From: Banduia mediterranea
GTDB lineage: Bacteria > Pseudomonadota > Gammaproteobacteria > Nevskiales > Nevskiaceae
Direction: 5' to 3'
Assembly (NCBI RefSeq): GCF_031846245.1
Contig: NZ_JAVRIC010000016.1
Coordinates: 28,761 to 92,760, forward strand
Length of the DNA: 64,000 bases
Below the pieces are notes generated by a model that saw only the letters and a list, made by a program, of their open reading frames with translations, had not been told where the DNA came from and searched no databases. Shown here piece by piece: positions 1 to 9,500 of this stretch (its first letter is position 1; each line of letters starts with the position of its first letter). The translations under genes and the position numbers were made by a program.

Positions 1-426
1 GGCCGGCGTTGAAGGAATCGGAGTCTGGTTCAACCATTGTTCGAGAATCAGGCAGGCGGCAACCGCGTCGATTTCGCTGGGGGCGCCTGCACGCCGACGC
101 CCCTCGGCTTTGCGTAGTCTGATCGTTGTTTCGGCGGCAAGCGAGCTGTGTCGTTCATCACAGGTGTGAACCGGCAGACCGCTGCGCTTGCGCAGCGTCG
201 CGGCGAACTGCAGGGCGCGTGTGGTCACGGGCTGGGTCTCGCCGTCGGCGGTCAGCGGCAGGCCGACGACACAGGCGCTCGGACGCCATTGCTCGATCAG
301 GCCGATGATGCGCGGCCAGTCCTGAGCCAGGGTGGCCAGCGGGCGGGCACTGCGTGTGAACGTTTCACCGACGGCGACGCCGATGCGTTTGTCGCCGTAG
401 TCGAAGCCCAGCACGGTTCCGCTCAC
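1..426 (-). CDS. ruvX: RuvX/YqgF putative pre-16S rRNA nuclease (runs off left edge)
   Basis: RNase H-fold nuclease of the YqgF family, known to act in 16S rRNA 5' end maturation and historically called a Holliday junction resolvase homologue. Read leftwards from a GTG at 426, the frame opens with VLGFDYGDKRIGVAVG, the family signature with its first catalytic Asp. It later shows VVGLPL and CDERHSS, the conserved second acidic region. The visible 142 codons contain no stop before the window edge. The family is about 140-150 residues, so very little is missing. The GTG overlaps the TGA of yqgE by four bases, which implies translational coupling; yqgE-ruvX adjacency is common in Proteobacteria. 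Confidence 0.93.
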   Translation of the reverse strand, partial: MSGTVLGFDYGDKRIGVAVGETFTRSARPLATLAQDWPRIIGLIEQWRPSACVVGLPLTADGETQPVTTRALQFAATLRKRSGLPVHTCDERHSSLAAETTIRLRKAEGRRRAGAPSEIDAVAACLILEQWLNQTPIPSTPA

Positions 427-983
427 GCGTGTCCGGCCTGGTCGCTGAGCTGGGTCACGTCCACGCCGAGCAGACGCGTCGCCGCCAGCCAACGGTCGAC
501 CGCCGGAGTGTGAAACAGGATGGCCTTGTCCACCGGCGTGTTGAGCCAGGCGTTGCCGAGAATCTCCTCCTCAAGCTGTCCGGCGTCCCAGCCGGCATAG
601 CCGAGCGCGACGATGAACTCGGAGGGTCCATTGCCCTCGGTCATCGCCTTGAGAATGTCGCGTGAGGTGGTGATGTAGAGATCCTCTGCGATGCGCATCG
701 AGGACTCCCAGGCGCCAGGCTGGCGATGCACCACGAAGCCGCGTTCCGGCTGGACCGGGCCACCCCAGAACACTTGGGTGTCCACGCCGGACAAGGCGCC
801 GGCTTCCAGGCCCATGTGAGAGATCATGTCCCTGAGCTTGAGCTCGGTCGGTCGATTGACGATCAGCCCCAGCGCGCCCTCGTCGTTGTGCTCGCACAAC
901 AGCGTGACGGAATGATTGAAGTTCTCGTCATCGAGGCCCGGCATGGCAACGAGGAACTGGTTGCTGAAGTAGGGCGCTTCCAT
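423..983 (-). CDS. yqgE: YqgE/AlgH family protein (UPF0301)
   Basis: 186 residues, full length for the YqgE/AlgH family. The N-terminus (LVAMPGLDDENFNHSV), HNDEGALGLIVNRPT and the internal VFWGGPVQPERGFV block are the family's conserved segments. The molecular role is not settled: AlgH was linked to alginate regulation in Pseudomonas, but a biochemical activity is not established. It lies directly upstream of ruvX with a four-base overlap and 54 bases downstream of the Gx membrane protein, so it probably belongs to the same minus-strand transcription unit. Confidence 0.93.
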   Translation of the reverse strand: MEAPYFSNQFLVAMPGLDDENFNHSVTLLCEHNDEGALGLIVNRPTELKLRDMISHMGLEAGALSGVDTQVFWGGPVQPERGFVVHRQPGAWESSMRIAEDLYITTSRDILKAMTEGNGPSEFIVALGYAGWDAGQLEEEILGNAWLNTPVDKAILFHTPAVDRWLAATRLLGVDVTQLSDQAGHA

Positions 984-1037
984 GTGCCAAGTATCCGCGT
1001 CGCGGCGACGGGGAACAAGCCGGACACGCCGCGCGGC

Positions 1038-1589
1038 CTATCGCGGAGCTTCGTCGCCGGCAGCCGACGGTGCAAGCGGCGGCAGGCGTGCCAGTATCCG
1101 CGAGGCGATCCAGCCGGTCACGGTGCCGAACAGCAGCGCCGCGCCCAGCAGAAGAGGCAGCAGCCGCAGCAGGCCGGGGTGCGGAATGAACAGGCGATAG
1201 GCGACGAAGAACTGCCCGCTCATGTGGGCCAGTGCGGCCAGCACCGACAGGCCTATGGCCGACAGTCGCGCAGCCGGCATCACACGGTTCCAGCCAGCGC
1301 CCAGGCACAGCGCCAGTATCGACAGCGTGGCGCCGCTGGCGGACAGCCAGAAGCTGGGCGTCATCAGGCTGCCGACCAGCAGGCTGCCGACCAGCACGCG
1401 CAGTGCGCCGACCCAGATCGCTGCGCGCAGGCCGTGGCGCAGCAGCACGATCAGCGTGACCGCGTTGGCCAGGCCGGGTTTGATGCCGGGCACCGGACTC
1501 GGGAAGCTCGCTTCGAGAATATGAATGGCGATCGCCAGTGCCGCGAACCAGGCAATCAGTCGGTCCTGCTGGTCCGGGACGGCATTCAT
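1038..1589 (-). CDS. Gx transporter family / heptaprenyl diphosphate synthase component I-like membrane protein
   Basis: 183-residue membrane protein with about five hydrophobic segments. PGIKPGLANAVTLIVLL and the following helix are typical of the Hpre_diP_synt_I / Gx family, which is related to ECF-type substrate-binding (S) components. The annotation as a prenyl synthase subunit is historical; a membrane transport or assembly role next to ApbE and NusG domain II proteins is more likely. The ATG at 1589 was chosen. A GTG at 1607, in the same frame, overlaps the upstream stop as GTGA and has a GGTGAG-like site, so it is a serious alternative that adds six residues. No RnfABCDGE or NqrA-F genes are in view. 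Confidence 0.75.
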   Translation of the reverse strand: MNAVPDQQDRLIAWFAALAIAIHILEASFPSPVPGIKPGLANAVTLIVLLRHGLRAAIWVGALRVLVGSLLVGSLMTPSFWLSASGATLSILALCLGAGWNRVMPAARLSAIGLSVLAALAHMSGQFFVAYRLFIPHPGLLRLLPLLLGAALLFGTVTGWIASRILARLPPLAPSAAGDEAPR

Positions 1590-1603
1590 GCTGGCCGCCG
1601 ACT

Positions 1604-1966
1604 TCACTGGCTCACCGCATCGATCTCGGGCGCGCCGTGGCCGAGCAGGGCGATCGTCACACGGTTCGGCAGACAGGCCGTGGCATCGCCAGACATTGAC
1701 AGCCAGCCGCTGTGGATGCACACCTTGTTGCGGCAGGGGCTGCTGACGAAGCGGATGCGTCCGTCCTCGATTTCCAGTATCGAGGTGCCGAGCGCGCCGT
1801 GCACCTCGATGTGTCGCTGCGCGTCCAGCGAATACACCTGCGGCGCCCCGTCGCCGACCTGCACTTCGACACGGTCGGCCACGGTCCTGGGTTGCCAGTA
1901 GGCGCCGGCGGCCACACCCACCAGCAGCGCGGCCAGCACGATCACGACCCGGTCCGCGCCGGTCAC
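1604..1966 (-). CDS. NusG domain II-containing protein
   Basis: 120 residues: an N-terminal membrane anchor (about residues 7-24, VVIVLAALLVGVAAGAYW), then a beta-rich domain with RFVSSPCRNKVCIHSGWLS. The CRNKxC pair and CLPNRV near the C-terminus are hallmarks of stand-alone NusG domain II proteins. These are not transcription factors. They occur beside ApbE and Gx genes, and an extracytoplasmic redox-assembly role is inferred from that context. The GTG start at 1966 overlaps the apbE stop by four bases (GTGA). Confidence 0.8.
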   Translation of the reverse strand: MTGADRVVIVLAALLVGVAAGAYWQPRTVADRVEVQVGDGAPQVYSLDAQRHIEVHGALGTSILEIEDGRIRFVSSPCRNKVCIHSGWLSMSGDATACLPNRVTIALLGHGAPEIDAVSQ

Positions 1967-3048
1967 GGCACCACTTCGAGTGGCGGCTTTGCGGGCAGGG
2001 TGATCCGTGCGGCGAGTGTCTGCGTGGCTTGCAGCGCGCCGTCCGCTTTCACGATCAGGCTCTGTCCGACGCCGAGCTTGCGCGCGGTATCGCGCCAGTG
2101 CCCGGGGCCAGCCACGAACAGGGCGGTCGAGGCGGCATCCGCCAGTGTGCCGTCGGCGGACAGCACCGACACCGCCTGCAGGCCCTGAGCCGGTCGACCA
2201 TCGCGCGGATCGAGAATGTGGTGATAGCGCCTGCCCTGGTATTCGAAATAGCGCTCGTAGTCGCCGCTGGTCACCAGGTTTTCGTTGTCCGGTTCCACGA
2301 TCGCGAGCAGACGACCGATTTCGGGTCTAGGATGTCGCACGGCGATGCGCCAGGCGCGGTCGCCGCGCCGGCCCTGGGTGCGGACATTGCCGCCGGCATT
2401 GATCATGAAATTTTCAATGCCGGCCGCCAGCAGGCGTTCCCCCACCTGATCCACCGCATAGCCCTTGGCGATCGCGCCGAAGTCCAGCACGACGCCCGGC
2501 GCCGGGCCGTAGCAGTCCTGCTCCGCTTCGCCGGAACCGGGGCAGGCCTGCAGCGATTCGGGTGCTTCGCGCAGCGCTGCCAACGCGGTGTCGATCTCGG
2601 CCTGAGGCGGTGGTGATTCGCGGTAATGCGCCTCGTCGTCGAAGCCCCAGACACGCACCAGCGCACCGATTCTGGGATCGAACAGACCGCCGCTGATTCG
2701 GTGGATCTCGAACGCACGCCGGAACAGCGGCAGCATGTCCTGCGGCACGCGAATGCTGTCACCAGCGACGAGTTCGGCGTTGAGCCGGCCCAGCGTGCCG
2801 TCGCCAAAGGCACGCCATCGCGTATCGAAGTCGGCGAGTTGCTGAGCCACCTGGTCGAACGCCCGTTGCACGCGCGTCTGCAGGGCCGGATCCTCGGCGT
2901 AGGCGCTGAGCGTGACCCAGGTGCCGAGCACCGGCAGATTGCGTTCGACCAGTTCGGTCTCACGGGCGTCCTGCGGCGGCGGTCGCAGCGCCAGCCAGCT
3001 CAGCAGCGCCAGCAGCGCGGCACCGACCAGGATCCGTCTCAGCAGCAT
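1963..3048 (-). CDS. apbE: FAD:protein FMN transferase (ApbE)
   Basis: 361-residue flavin transferase that covalently attaches FMN from FAD to Thr/Ser of target flavoproteins in the periplasm. An N-terminal hydrophobic anchor (LVGAALLALLSWLAL) precedes the ApbE domain. Recognisable blocks are NLPVLGTWVTLSAY, DTRWRAFGDGTLGRLN, a DFGAIAKGYAVD loop, MINAGGNVRTQG, and HHILDPRDGRPA with the Mg-binding ADAASTALFV region after it. The ATG at 3048 lies ten bases inside the end of gshB. The downstream NusG domain II gene overlaps its stop. No obvious target flavoprotein (RnfG, NqrC or FMN-bind domain) is encoded in the window. Confidence 0.92.
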   Translation of the reverse strand: MLLRRILVGAALLALLSWLALRPPPQDARETELVERNLPVLGTWVTLSAYAEDPALQTRVQRAFDQVAQQLADFDTRWRAFGDGTLGRLNAELVAGDSIRVPQDMLPLFRRAFEIHRISGGLFDPRIGALVRVWGFDDEAHYRESPPPQAEIDTALAALREAPESLQACPGSGEAEQDCYGPAPGVVLDFGAIAKGYAVDQVGERLLAAGIENFMINAGGNVRTQGRRGDRAWRIAVRHPRPEIGRLLAIVEPDNENLVTSGDYERYFEYQGRRYHHILDPRDGRPAQGLQAVSVLSADGTLADAASTALFVAGPGHWRDTARKLGVGQSLIVKADGALQATQTLAARITLPAKPPLEVVP

Positions 3049-3998
3049 GCGGCCATGGCGTCTTCGAATGCCCGGATCGCGCGTCCGCCCAGATCCTCGC
3101 CGGTTTCGCGCTCGATCTCGCGCAGGCAGGTCGGACTGGTCACGTTGATCTCGGTGAGGTAGTCGCCGATCACGTCCAGGCCCACGAACAGCAGGCCGCG
3201 CTTCTTCAGTTCCGGGCCGACCTGCGCCGCCAGCCAGCGGTCGCGTTCGCTCAGCGGCTGCACCACGCCGCGTCCACCGGCGGCGAGGTTGCCGCGCACC
3301 TCGCCGACACTCGGAATGCGTGCCAGCGCGTAGTCCACCGGCTCGCCGCCGATCATCAGGATGCGCTTGTCGCCGGCGAGAATCTCGGGGAGATAGCGCT
3401 GCGCCATCAGCGAGCGCCGGCCCATCTCGCTGAGCGTTTCGACAACGGCGCCGATGTTGAGGCCGTCCTTGCCGATGCGGAACACGCCGGCGCCGCCCAT
3501 GCCATCCAGCGGCTTGATCACGATGTCGCCCTGCTCCGCATGGAACGCACGAATCCGGGCCGGATCGCGCGTCACCAGGGTTGGCGCCGTGCACTGCGGA
3601 AACCAGGCGAGAAATCCCTTTTCGTTGCAGTCGCGCAGCGAGTCCGGCCGGTTGACGATAAATGCGCCCTCGGTCGACGCGCGCTCCAGCCAGTAGGTGG
3701 CGTAGATGTATTCCAGGTCGAACGGCGGATCCTTGCGCATCAGCACCATGTCGAAGTCGCCGAGCGCCGTGTCGGCCGCTTCGCCGGTGTAGTCGTACCA
3801 ATCGTCCTTGCCGTCCTGAACCGTCAGCGGCCGAGTGCTTGCCGCGACGCGACCGTCGCGCAGATACAGGTCCGGCAGCTCCAGGTAGTGCAGCGACCAG
3901 CCGCGTCGCTGGGCGGCCAGCATCAGCGCCAGAGTGGTGTCCTTGTACGGCTTGATCGACCCGATCGGGTCCATGATCACAGCCAGTCGTTTGCTCAT
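3039..3998 (-). CDS. gshB: Glutathione synthetase
   Basis: 319-residue ATP-grasp ligase that adds Gly to gamma-glutamylcysteine. The N-terminal domain opens with KRLAVIMDPIGSIKPYKDTT and contains VLMRKDPPFDLEYIYATYWLE. The ATP-grasp part shows DIVIKPLDGMGGAGVFRI and the metal-binding VGLDVIGDYLTEINVTSPT. The length matches the prokaryotic GshB family. The ATG at 3998 was preferred to an in-frame TTG five codons upstream. It follows gshA by 59 bases on the same strand, giving a complete two-step glutathione pathway. Confidence 0.96.
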   Translation of the reverse strand: MSKRLAVIMDPIGSIKPYKDTTLALMLAAQRRGWSLHYLELPDLYLRDGRVAASTRPLTVQDGKDDWYDYTGEAADTALGDFDMVLMRKDPPFDLEYIYATYWLERASTEGAFIVNRPDSLRDCNEKGFLAWFPQCTAPTLVTRDPARIRAFHAEQGDIVIKPLDGMGGAGVFRIGKDGLNIGAVVETLSEMGRRSLMAQRYLPEILAGDKRILMIGGEPVDYALARIPSVGEVRGNLAAGGRGVVQPLSERDRWLAAQVGPELKKRGLLFVGLDVIGDYLTEINVTSPTCLREIERETGEDLGGRAIRAFEDAMAACC

Positions 3999-4057
3999 CG
4001 AGTGAAGTTCCAATCGGGCGCGGCGGTGACGGATGCCGCCGCGCGCTGCGTGCGGGT

Positions 4058-5374
4058 TCAGTCGCCCTGATGGGCCCGAGCGATCTCGCGCGCGGCCGCC
4101 AGCAGCGCCAGCCGTGCGACCACGCCATAGGCGTAGAACTTGTTGGGTTGGGCATCCGGGTCGCGCGAGGGGTCTGGCCGGGTGCAGGATTCCGAAAAGG
4201 CCAGCATCTGAAAGCGCGCGCCGGGTGCGTTGAGGTTCTCGTTGCGGCCACGACCATCATGCACCCGGTAGAAGCCGCCGACCACGTAGTGATCGATCAT
4301 GTAGATCACCGGTTCGGCGCTGTCGGCCGGGTCGTTCCAGGTCTCGAAGGTGTAGACGCCTTCCTGGATGATCGCGCCGCTGACTTCGCGGCCATCCTTG
4401 GCGGAGGCCATTTTCTTGCGCGCATTGCGGTTGAGGCTGAGCACGTCGTCGGTGCTCTTGACCGTCATCACACCCATGCCGTAGGTGCCGGCTTCGGCCT
4501 TGACGATGACAAAGGGCTCTTCCTCGATGCCGTATACGCTGTACTTGGCGGTGATGTCCTCGAGCAGCATTTCCACGTTGCTGACCAGGCATTCCTCGCC
4601 TTCGCGCTTCATGAAGTTGATCTTGCCGCAGTTGCGGAACAGCGGATCGACCAGCCAGGAGTCGATGCCGATCAGTTCGGCGAACTCGGCGGCCACCTGC
4701 TGGTAGAGGCCGAAATGGTCCGACTTGAGGCGATTGCTCCAGCCCAGAATCGCCGGGGGCGTGACCGGCTGCCGGATCGCTTCGAGGATCGCAGGGCGGC
4801 CACCCGAGAGGTCGTTGTTGAGCACTACGGCGCACGGCGAGAAGCGATCCTCGCCTTCGCCGACATAGACCTCGTCGCCGCTGCGGCGCAGCGGTTCCAG
4901 GCGCAGCGTCCGGCCCGATTCCAGATCGTCGATGATCTGGTCCTGCTCCAGGTCCGGCATCGTCGAACCGATGCGCACATGGAAGCCGGCCTTGGCGATC
5001 AGATCGACCAGCGCCGCCAGACTTTCCAGATAGAAGCGATTGCGCGTGTGGTTCTCGGGCACCACCAGGATGCCGGCGGCGGTCGGGCAGATGCGTTCGA
5101 TCGCGGACTGCAGCGCGTGTATGCACAGCGGATCGAAATCCGGATTGAGGTTGTTGAAGCCGGCCGGGAACAGGTTGGTATCGACCGGCGCCAGCTTGAA
5201 GCCGGCATTGCGCAGGTCGACCGAGGCGTAGAACGGTGCGGGCGTCTCCAGCCACTGACGGCGAAACCAGGTTTCGATATCGGCCTGACGCTCCAGCAGC
5301 TTGGCTTCGAGCTTCAATACGGGCCCGACGGGCGCGGTACATAGATTGGGAACGGTGCTGGTCATCGGCGGCAT
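4058..5374 (-). CDS. gshA: Glutamate--cysteine ligase, GshA (Acidithiobacillus-type)
   Basis: First step of glutathione synthesis. The 438 residues match the TIGR02049 / GshA type (first recognised in Acidithiobacillus), which is unrelated in sequence to E. coli GshA. Diagnostic stretches are DTNLFPAGFNNLN, VPENHTRNRFYLESL, GWSNRLKSDHFGLYQQVA, FVIVKAEAGTYGMGVMTV (ATP-grasp-like loop) and IYMIDHYVVGGFYRVHD. Two ATGs, at 5374 and 5365, are equally plausible starts; neither has a strong Shine-Dalgarno. It heads the minus-strand run and is divergent from pilG, with a 228-base intergenic region shared by both promoters. Confidence 0.93.
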   Translation of the reverse strand: MPPMTSTVPNLCTAPVGPVLKLEAKLLERQADIETWFRRQWLETPAPFYASVDLRNAGFKLAPVDTNLFPAGFNNLNPDFDPLCIHALQSAIERICPTAAGILVVPENHTRNRFYLESLAALVDLIAKAGFHVRIGSTMPDLEQDQIIDDLESGRTLRLEPLRRSGDEVYVGEGEDRFSPCAVVLNNDLSGGRPAILEAIRQPVTPPAILGWSNRLKSDHFGLYQQVAAEFAELIGIDSWLVDPLFRNCGKINFMKREGEECLVSNVEMLLEDITAKYSVYGIEEEPFVIVKAEAGTYGMGVMTVKSTDDVLSLNRNARKKMASAKDGREVSGAIIQEGVYTFETWNDPADSAEPVIYMIDHYVVGGFYRVHDGRGRNENLNAPGARFQMLAFSESCTRPDPSRDPDAQPNKFYAYGVVARLALLAAAREIARAHQGD

Positions 5375-5602
5375 CCGTGGAGGGATGCCAATGTTAGCGC
5401 AGGCGCCGATGCGGCGATGTATGTGAAGCGTTCGGGGAGTGTGCTACAAAGTGCCGAAAGGCGCTTGCAGGCGTGGAGTACTTGAAATCACAAAGGGGAC
5501 GGTGATCCGGCGCATTGGAACGCACGCTCACCGGCTCGACAACGGCCGCCGTCCTCGACCGCGCGGTCGGCGGGTCAATCGGGGAATCCGGGAGTTTGAT
5601 GC

Positions 5603-5977
5603 GTGTCCGCCAAAGTCATGGTGATTGATGACAGTCAGACCATTCGGCGCACGGCCGAAACCTTGCTGTCCAGGGAGGGATATACCGTTGTCACAGCTCA
5701 GGACGGGTTCGAGGCGCTGGCGATGATCGCCGCCCATCGGCCGGACATCGTGTTCATCGACATCATGATGCCGCGTCTGGATGGTTATCAGGCCTGTGCC
5801 CTGATCAAAGGCAATCCGAAGTTCCGGTCCACGCCGGTGATCATGCTGTCGTCCAAGGATGGCCTGTTCGACCGTGCGCGCGGCCGCATCGTCGGTTCCG
5901 ACGAATATCTCACCAAGCCGTTCACGCGCGACGACCTGCTCGGGGCCGTTCGTGCGCATGTGCGCGCCAGCGGATAA
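5603..5977 (+). CDS. pilG: PilG-like response regulator of the Chp system
   Basis: 124-residue single-domain receiver. It has the acidic pocket (VMVIDDS), the phospho-acceptor Asp in FIDIMMPRLDGYQ, the conserved Thr/Ser region VIMLSSKDG and the Lys in LTKPF. The DGLFDRARGRIVGSDEYLTK stretch is typical of PilG rather than PilH. In Pseudomonas PilG promotes pilus extension and cAMP signalling after phosphorylation by ChpA. It starts at a GTG at 5603 with GGGAG eight bases upstream; the nearby ATG at 5599 is out of frame. It is the first gene of a tight operon with pilI and chpA. No second receiver gene (pilH) follows. Confidence 0.9.
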   Translation: MSAKVMVIDDSQTIRRTAETLLSREGYTVVTAQDGFEALAMIAAHRPDIVFIDIMMPRLDGYQACALIKGNPKFRSTPVIMLSSKDGLFDRARGRIVGSDEYLTKPFTRDDLLGAVRAHVRASG

Positions 5978-5985
5978 AGCCGGAC

Positions 5986-6537
5986 GTGTCGGGGGACCTC
6001 AGGGAACTGCGTGGCGATCCGTTCGGCCTGTTGGCCGAACTGGACCGGCGTTTGCGCGCCATACGCCAGGAGGGCGCCTCGGGCGAGGCCGAATGGGAGG
6101 GGCTCGGTGTACGTGTCGGCTCCCTGTGGTGCGCCCTGCCGCGCGCCGATGTCCGCGAGGTGGTCACACCGCCGCCGCTGACGCGGGTGCCGGGCGCACG
6201 GCCCTGGCTGATCGGGCTGGCCAACGTGCGCGGCAAGCTGTTGCCGGTGTTCGACCTTGCGGTGCTCGCTGGCCTGCCGGCAGAGGAAGACACGCGCCGC
6301 GCGCGGGTGCTGGTGTTCAACTCCGATCAATTGCCGGCGGGATTCCTGGTCGGTGAAGTCGTCGGACACCGCCAGTTCGCGGTCGAGGACCAGGCGCCGC
6401 ATCGCCTGCAGATTTTGAGCGGATCCGACTTCTCCAACTGGCTGCTCGGTGCCTTCGAGCGTGATGCTAAGGTCTGGCAGGTGCTGAGTCTGCATCGCCT
6501 GGTGGCGTCCGAGCAGTTCGTGAGAACGGCGGAATAA
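5986..6537 (+). CDS. pilI: PilI-like CheW-domain adaptor
   Basis: 183 residues with a CheW domain from about residue 35 to 170. Visible signatures are PPPLTRVPGARPWLIGLANVRGKLLPVFDL, the CheW core, and LLGAFERDAKVWQVLSL near the end. CheW-type adaptors couple a chemoreceptor to the histidine kinase; PilI does this for PilJ in type IV pilus systems. It begins at a GTG eight bases after pilG and ends two bases before chpA. The gene normally expected next, the receptor pilJ, is absent. Confidence 0.87.
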   Translation: MSGDLRELRGDPFGLLAELDRRLRAIRQEGASGEAEWEGLGVRVGSLWCALPRADVREVVTPPPLTRVPGARPWLIGLANVRGKLLPVFDLAVLAGLPAEEDTRRARVLVFNSDQLPAGFLVGEVVGHRQFAVEDQAPHRLQILSGSDFSNWLLGAFERDAKVWQVLSLHRLVASEQFVRTAE

Positions 6538-6539
6538 GC

Positions 6540-9500
6540 ATGATCGCAAGCCGTCCAAGCCTGGCATCCGGCCTGCATTGGGTACGCCCGGAGATCGAGG
6601 CCTGCCTTCAGCGGGTACGAACCCAGCTCGAAAACGCGATGGAGAGCGCCGATGAGCGCGCCGGCCTATTGGCGGCTGTCGCCGAGTTGCGCCAGGTGCT
6701 GGGCACCACCTCGCTGATCCAGTGCGCGGGCGCATCGATTCTCGCCGAGGAGATGCTGGCGACCACGCAGCGCTTGAGTGAAGACGCGATTTCCGATCGC
6801 GAAACGGCCTGTGGCGCCGTGCTCGGTGCAACCCTGCAGCTTGCGGACTATCTGGATGCCTTGTCCGGTGGCGCCGAGGATTGCGTGCTGGTCCTGCAAG
6901 CGCTGATCAACGAATTGCGGCTGACGCGTGGCGTCGCCGTGCTGACCGAAGCCGAGCTGTTCGCGGCACAGATGAGGCTGATCGGTGTCGAGCTGCCCTT
7001 GCCGGGTGGCCGCGACGTGCAAACCGCCGGTATGACCGCCGCCAAGCTGCTGCCGGCCGCGCAGCAGTCGATGCTGCAGTGGCTCAAGGACGACGATATC
7101 CGCACCGCCGTGGCGCGTCTCGGCAAGGTCGCCGAGCACCTGAGGCAGGGCGCCACCGTGCCGGCGGCCGCGCAACTGTGGCGCATCGTCGCCGGCGTGG
7201 CCGAAGCGGTGCTCGGCCAGGGTCTCGAAGATTCGCTGGAGGTGAAGCGTCTCTGCGGCCGGGCCGTGCAGCAGATCAAGCGCACCGTCGAAATCGGCGA
7301 GGACGCGGCCGCCGCGCAGTTCGACGAACTGGCCTATCAACTGTTGTTTCATGTCGGCCGTTCGCGTGCGCGCGGGGCGCGCGTGACCTTCCTGCGTCGC
7401 GCCTTTGCGCTGGACCAGCGGCTGCCGTCGAGTTCCGCGCTGGAGGCGATGGCGCGCAAGCTGCGCGGGCCCAACACCCGCTTGCTGCAGAAACTGTCCG
7501 ACGAAATTCGCGCCGACCTGGCCAAGGTCAAGGACACCATCGACCTGGTGGTGCGCGCTGGCGAGCGTGCCAGCGTCGATCTGTCGCAGACCGCAGCGCA
7601 GTTGCGCGGCATTGCCAACACCCTGGGCATGCTTGGTCTGGTGACGCTGCAGCGCGTTGCGCAGAACCAGTCCGACGCGGTGGTGCGTCTGCGTTCGGCC
7701 GATGGCGCGGGCGCCGGTTTGTGGATGGATGTCGCTACGGCGCTGTTGCGTATCGAAAATTCCTTGGACGCCGCCTTGTTCCGTCAACTGCGGCGCAGCG
7801 ATCCGGAGCTGGCATCGGCGTCGCAGTACGACGAAGGCACGCCACCATCCGCGGATTTCGACGAAGGTTTCGGTGCGCTGCTGCGGGAATCGCTGGTCAA
7901 TCTTTCGAAGTTCAAGAATGCCGCCGACCTCGCGCTGCGGCAGGGCTCGCGTGATGGTCTGCCCTCGGCGCAGACCCTGCTCGGGGAGATTCGGGCAGGA
8001 TTGAGAATTCTCGACGATGAGCGTGCCGCCGGCCTGATCGGCGAACTGTTGCGCTATGTCGAGCAGGACGGATTCCCCGCCGGGATTCTGGTGCAGGCCC
8101 AGGCCGAACGCTTTGCCGACGCGGTGGCGTGCACGGAGTTCTACCTGGAGGCTTTGCAGTCGCGCTCGCCGGACAGCGCGCGTCTGCGGGACGATCTGGC
8201 CGCCTACATCGAGCGCCTGGAATTCGCCGATGGCGCCGCCGACACCGACCAGGCGGAGCTTGAGTCATCACCGTTAGTTGCGTCGCAGGTGCTCGATGAG
8301 GTCGACCCCGAGATTCGCGAGGTTTTCGTCCAGGAAGCGGGCGAAGTGCTCGAAACCCTGCGCAGCCAGCTTGCGCCGTGGCAGCGCGAACCGGGTGACG
8401 TGGCCCACTTGTTGGAAGTGCGGCGAGCCTTTCACACACTCAAGGGCAGCGGCCGCATGGTCGGCGCCGATCTCATCGGCGACTATGGATGGGCCTGCGA
8501 GAACCTGCTGAATCGATGTCGTGACGGCGAAATGAAGGTCGACAGTGAAGTGCTGGACCTGATCGCTCGCGCTGTCACGCTGTTGCCCGAGTTGATCCAC
8601 AGTTTCCGTGAACAGCGCGAGCCGCCTGCTACGGCGGCGGAGCTGATCGCCGCTGCGCAGGAGCTGACCGAGCGTGCGGTCAATGATGCTGCTGCGATGC
8701 GCTCGGTGTTTCACGACGACGCGCGCAGGCACCTGCAGCGAGTGCAGAACTGGATGGATCAGCAGGACGCCGATGCCGGCGCCCACACGGTGGATCCCGA
8801 AGTCGTCCGGGCGCTGCATACCTTGCGCGGCAGCGCGGCGGTGGTCGGTTACGGCGCGATCAGCCAGCTCGCCGGCTTACTCGAACGAGGCCTTGATTTC
8901 ACTGGTCTTGGTGCCAGCGAACAGCCGGTGGAGCGCCTCAAGCTGATCGCCGATGCGGTGCTTCAGCTCGGACAATGGCTGGATCAGCAGCCCCCTGCGC
9001 CGGCCGAAGCCGCGTTGCCATGGCAGTCTCGCGTCATCGACATACTCGGCATGCCGAGCGAAGTCGCTGACGGTGAGCCTGACGATCAGCAGTTGGCCGA
9101 GCTGTTCACGCACGAAGTGTTCGATTGCCTGCAACAGATCGAGGCATGCATCGAAGCCTGGCGCCAGCAGCCCGATGCCGCACACCACGCGGCTCAGGCA
9201 GCCGCCCTGTTTCGCACCGTGCGCGACGCCGCGCAGGCGGCGCACAGCTCCGCGCTGGAATCGGCGGCGACGGCATTCGAGGCCCGACTCGGACACGCGG
9301 AGTTTCGCGAGGCCCGCAAATCGCGACGCGATGCGCCGTTCTTCAGTGCCGTCAGCGAAGCGATCGAAGGGATCTATCAGTTGCTCGATGCAATTCGCGA
9401 CGGTCGAGCGCCGGATCGTGACGACGCTCTGATCGGGCGGATCCAGGCACTGGGCGGCAGCGCGATCGAGATCGAAGAAGCCACGTCCGTCGCCGATGAG

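Noticed and set aside
726..1901. 391-codon plus-strand open frame
   Set aside because: It lies antisense to yqgE, the Gx gene and the NusG domain II gene and has the His/Gln/Arg-rich composition of a GC-rich shadow frame.
4070..5344. 424-codon plus-strand open frame over gshA
   Set aside because: Exact antisense of a clearly recognised glutamate--cysteine ligase; no family signal of its own.
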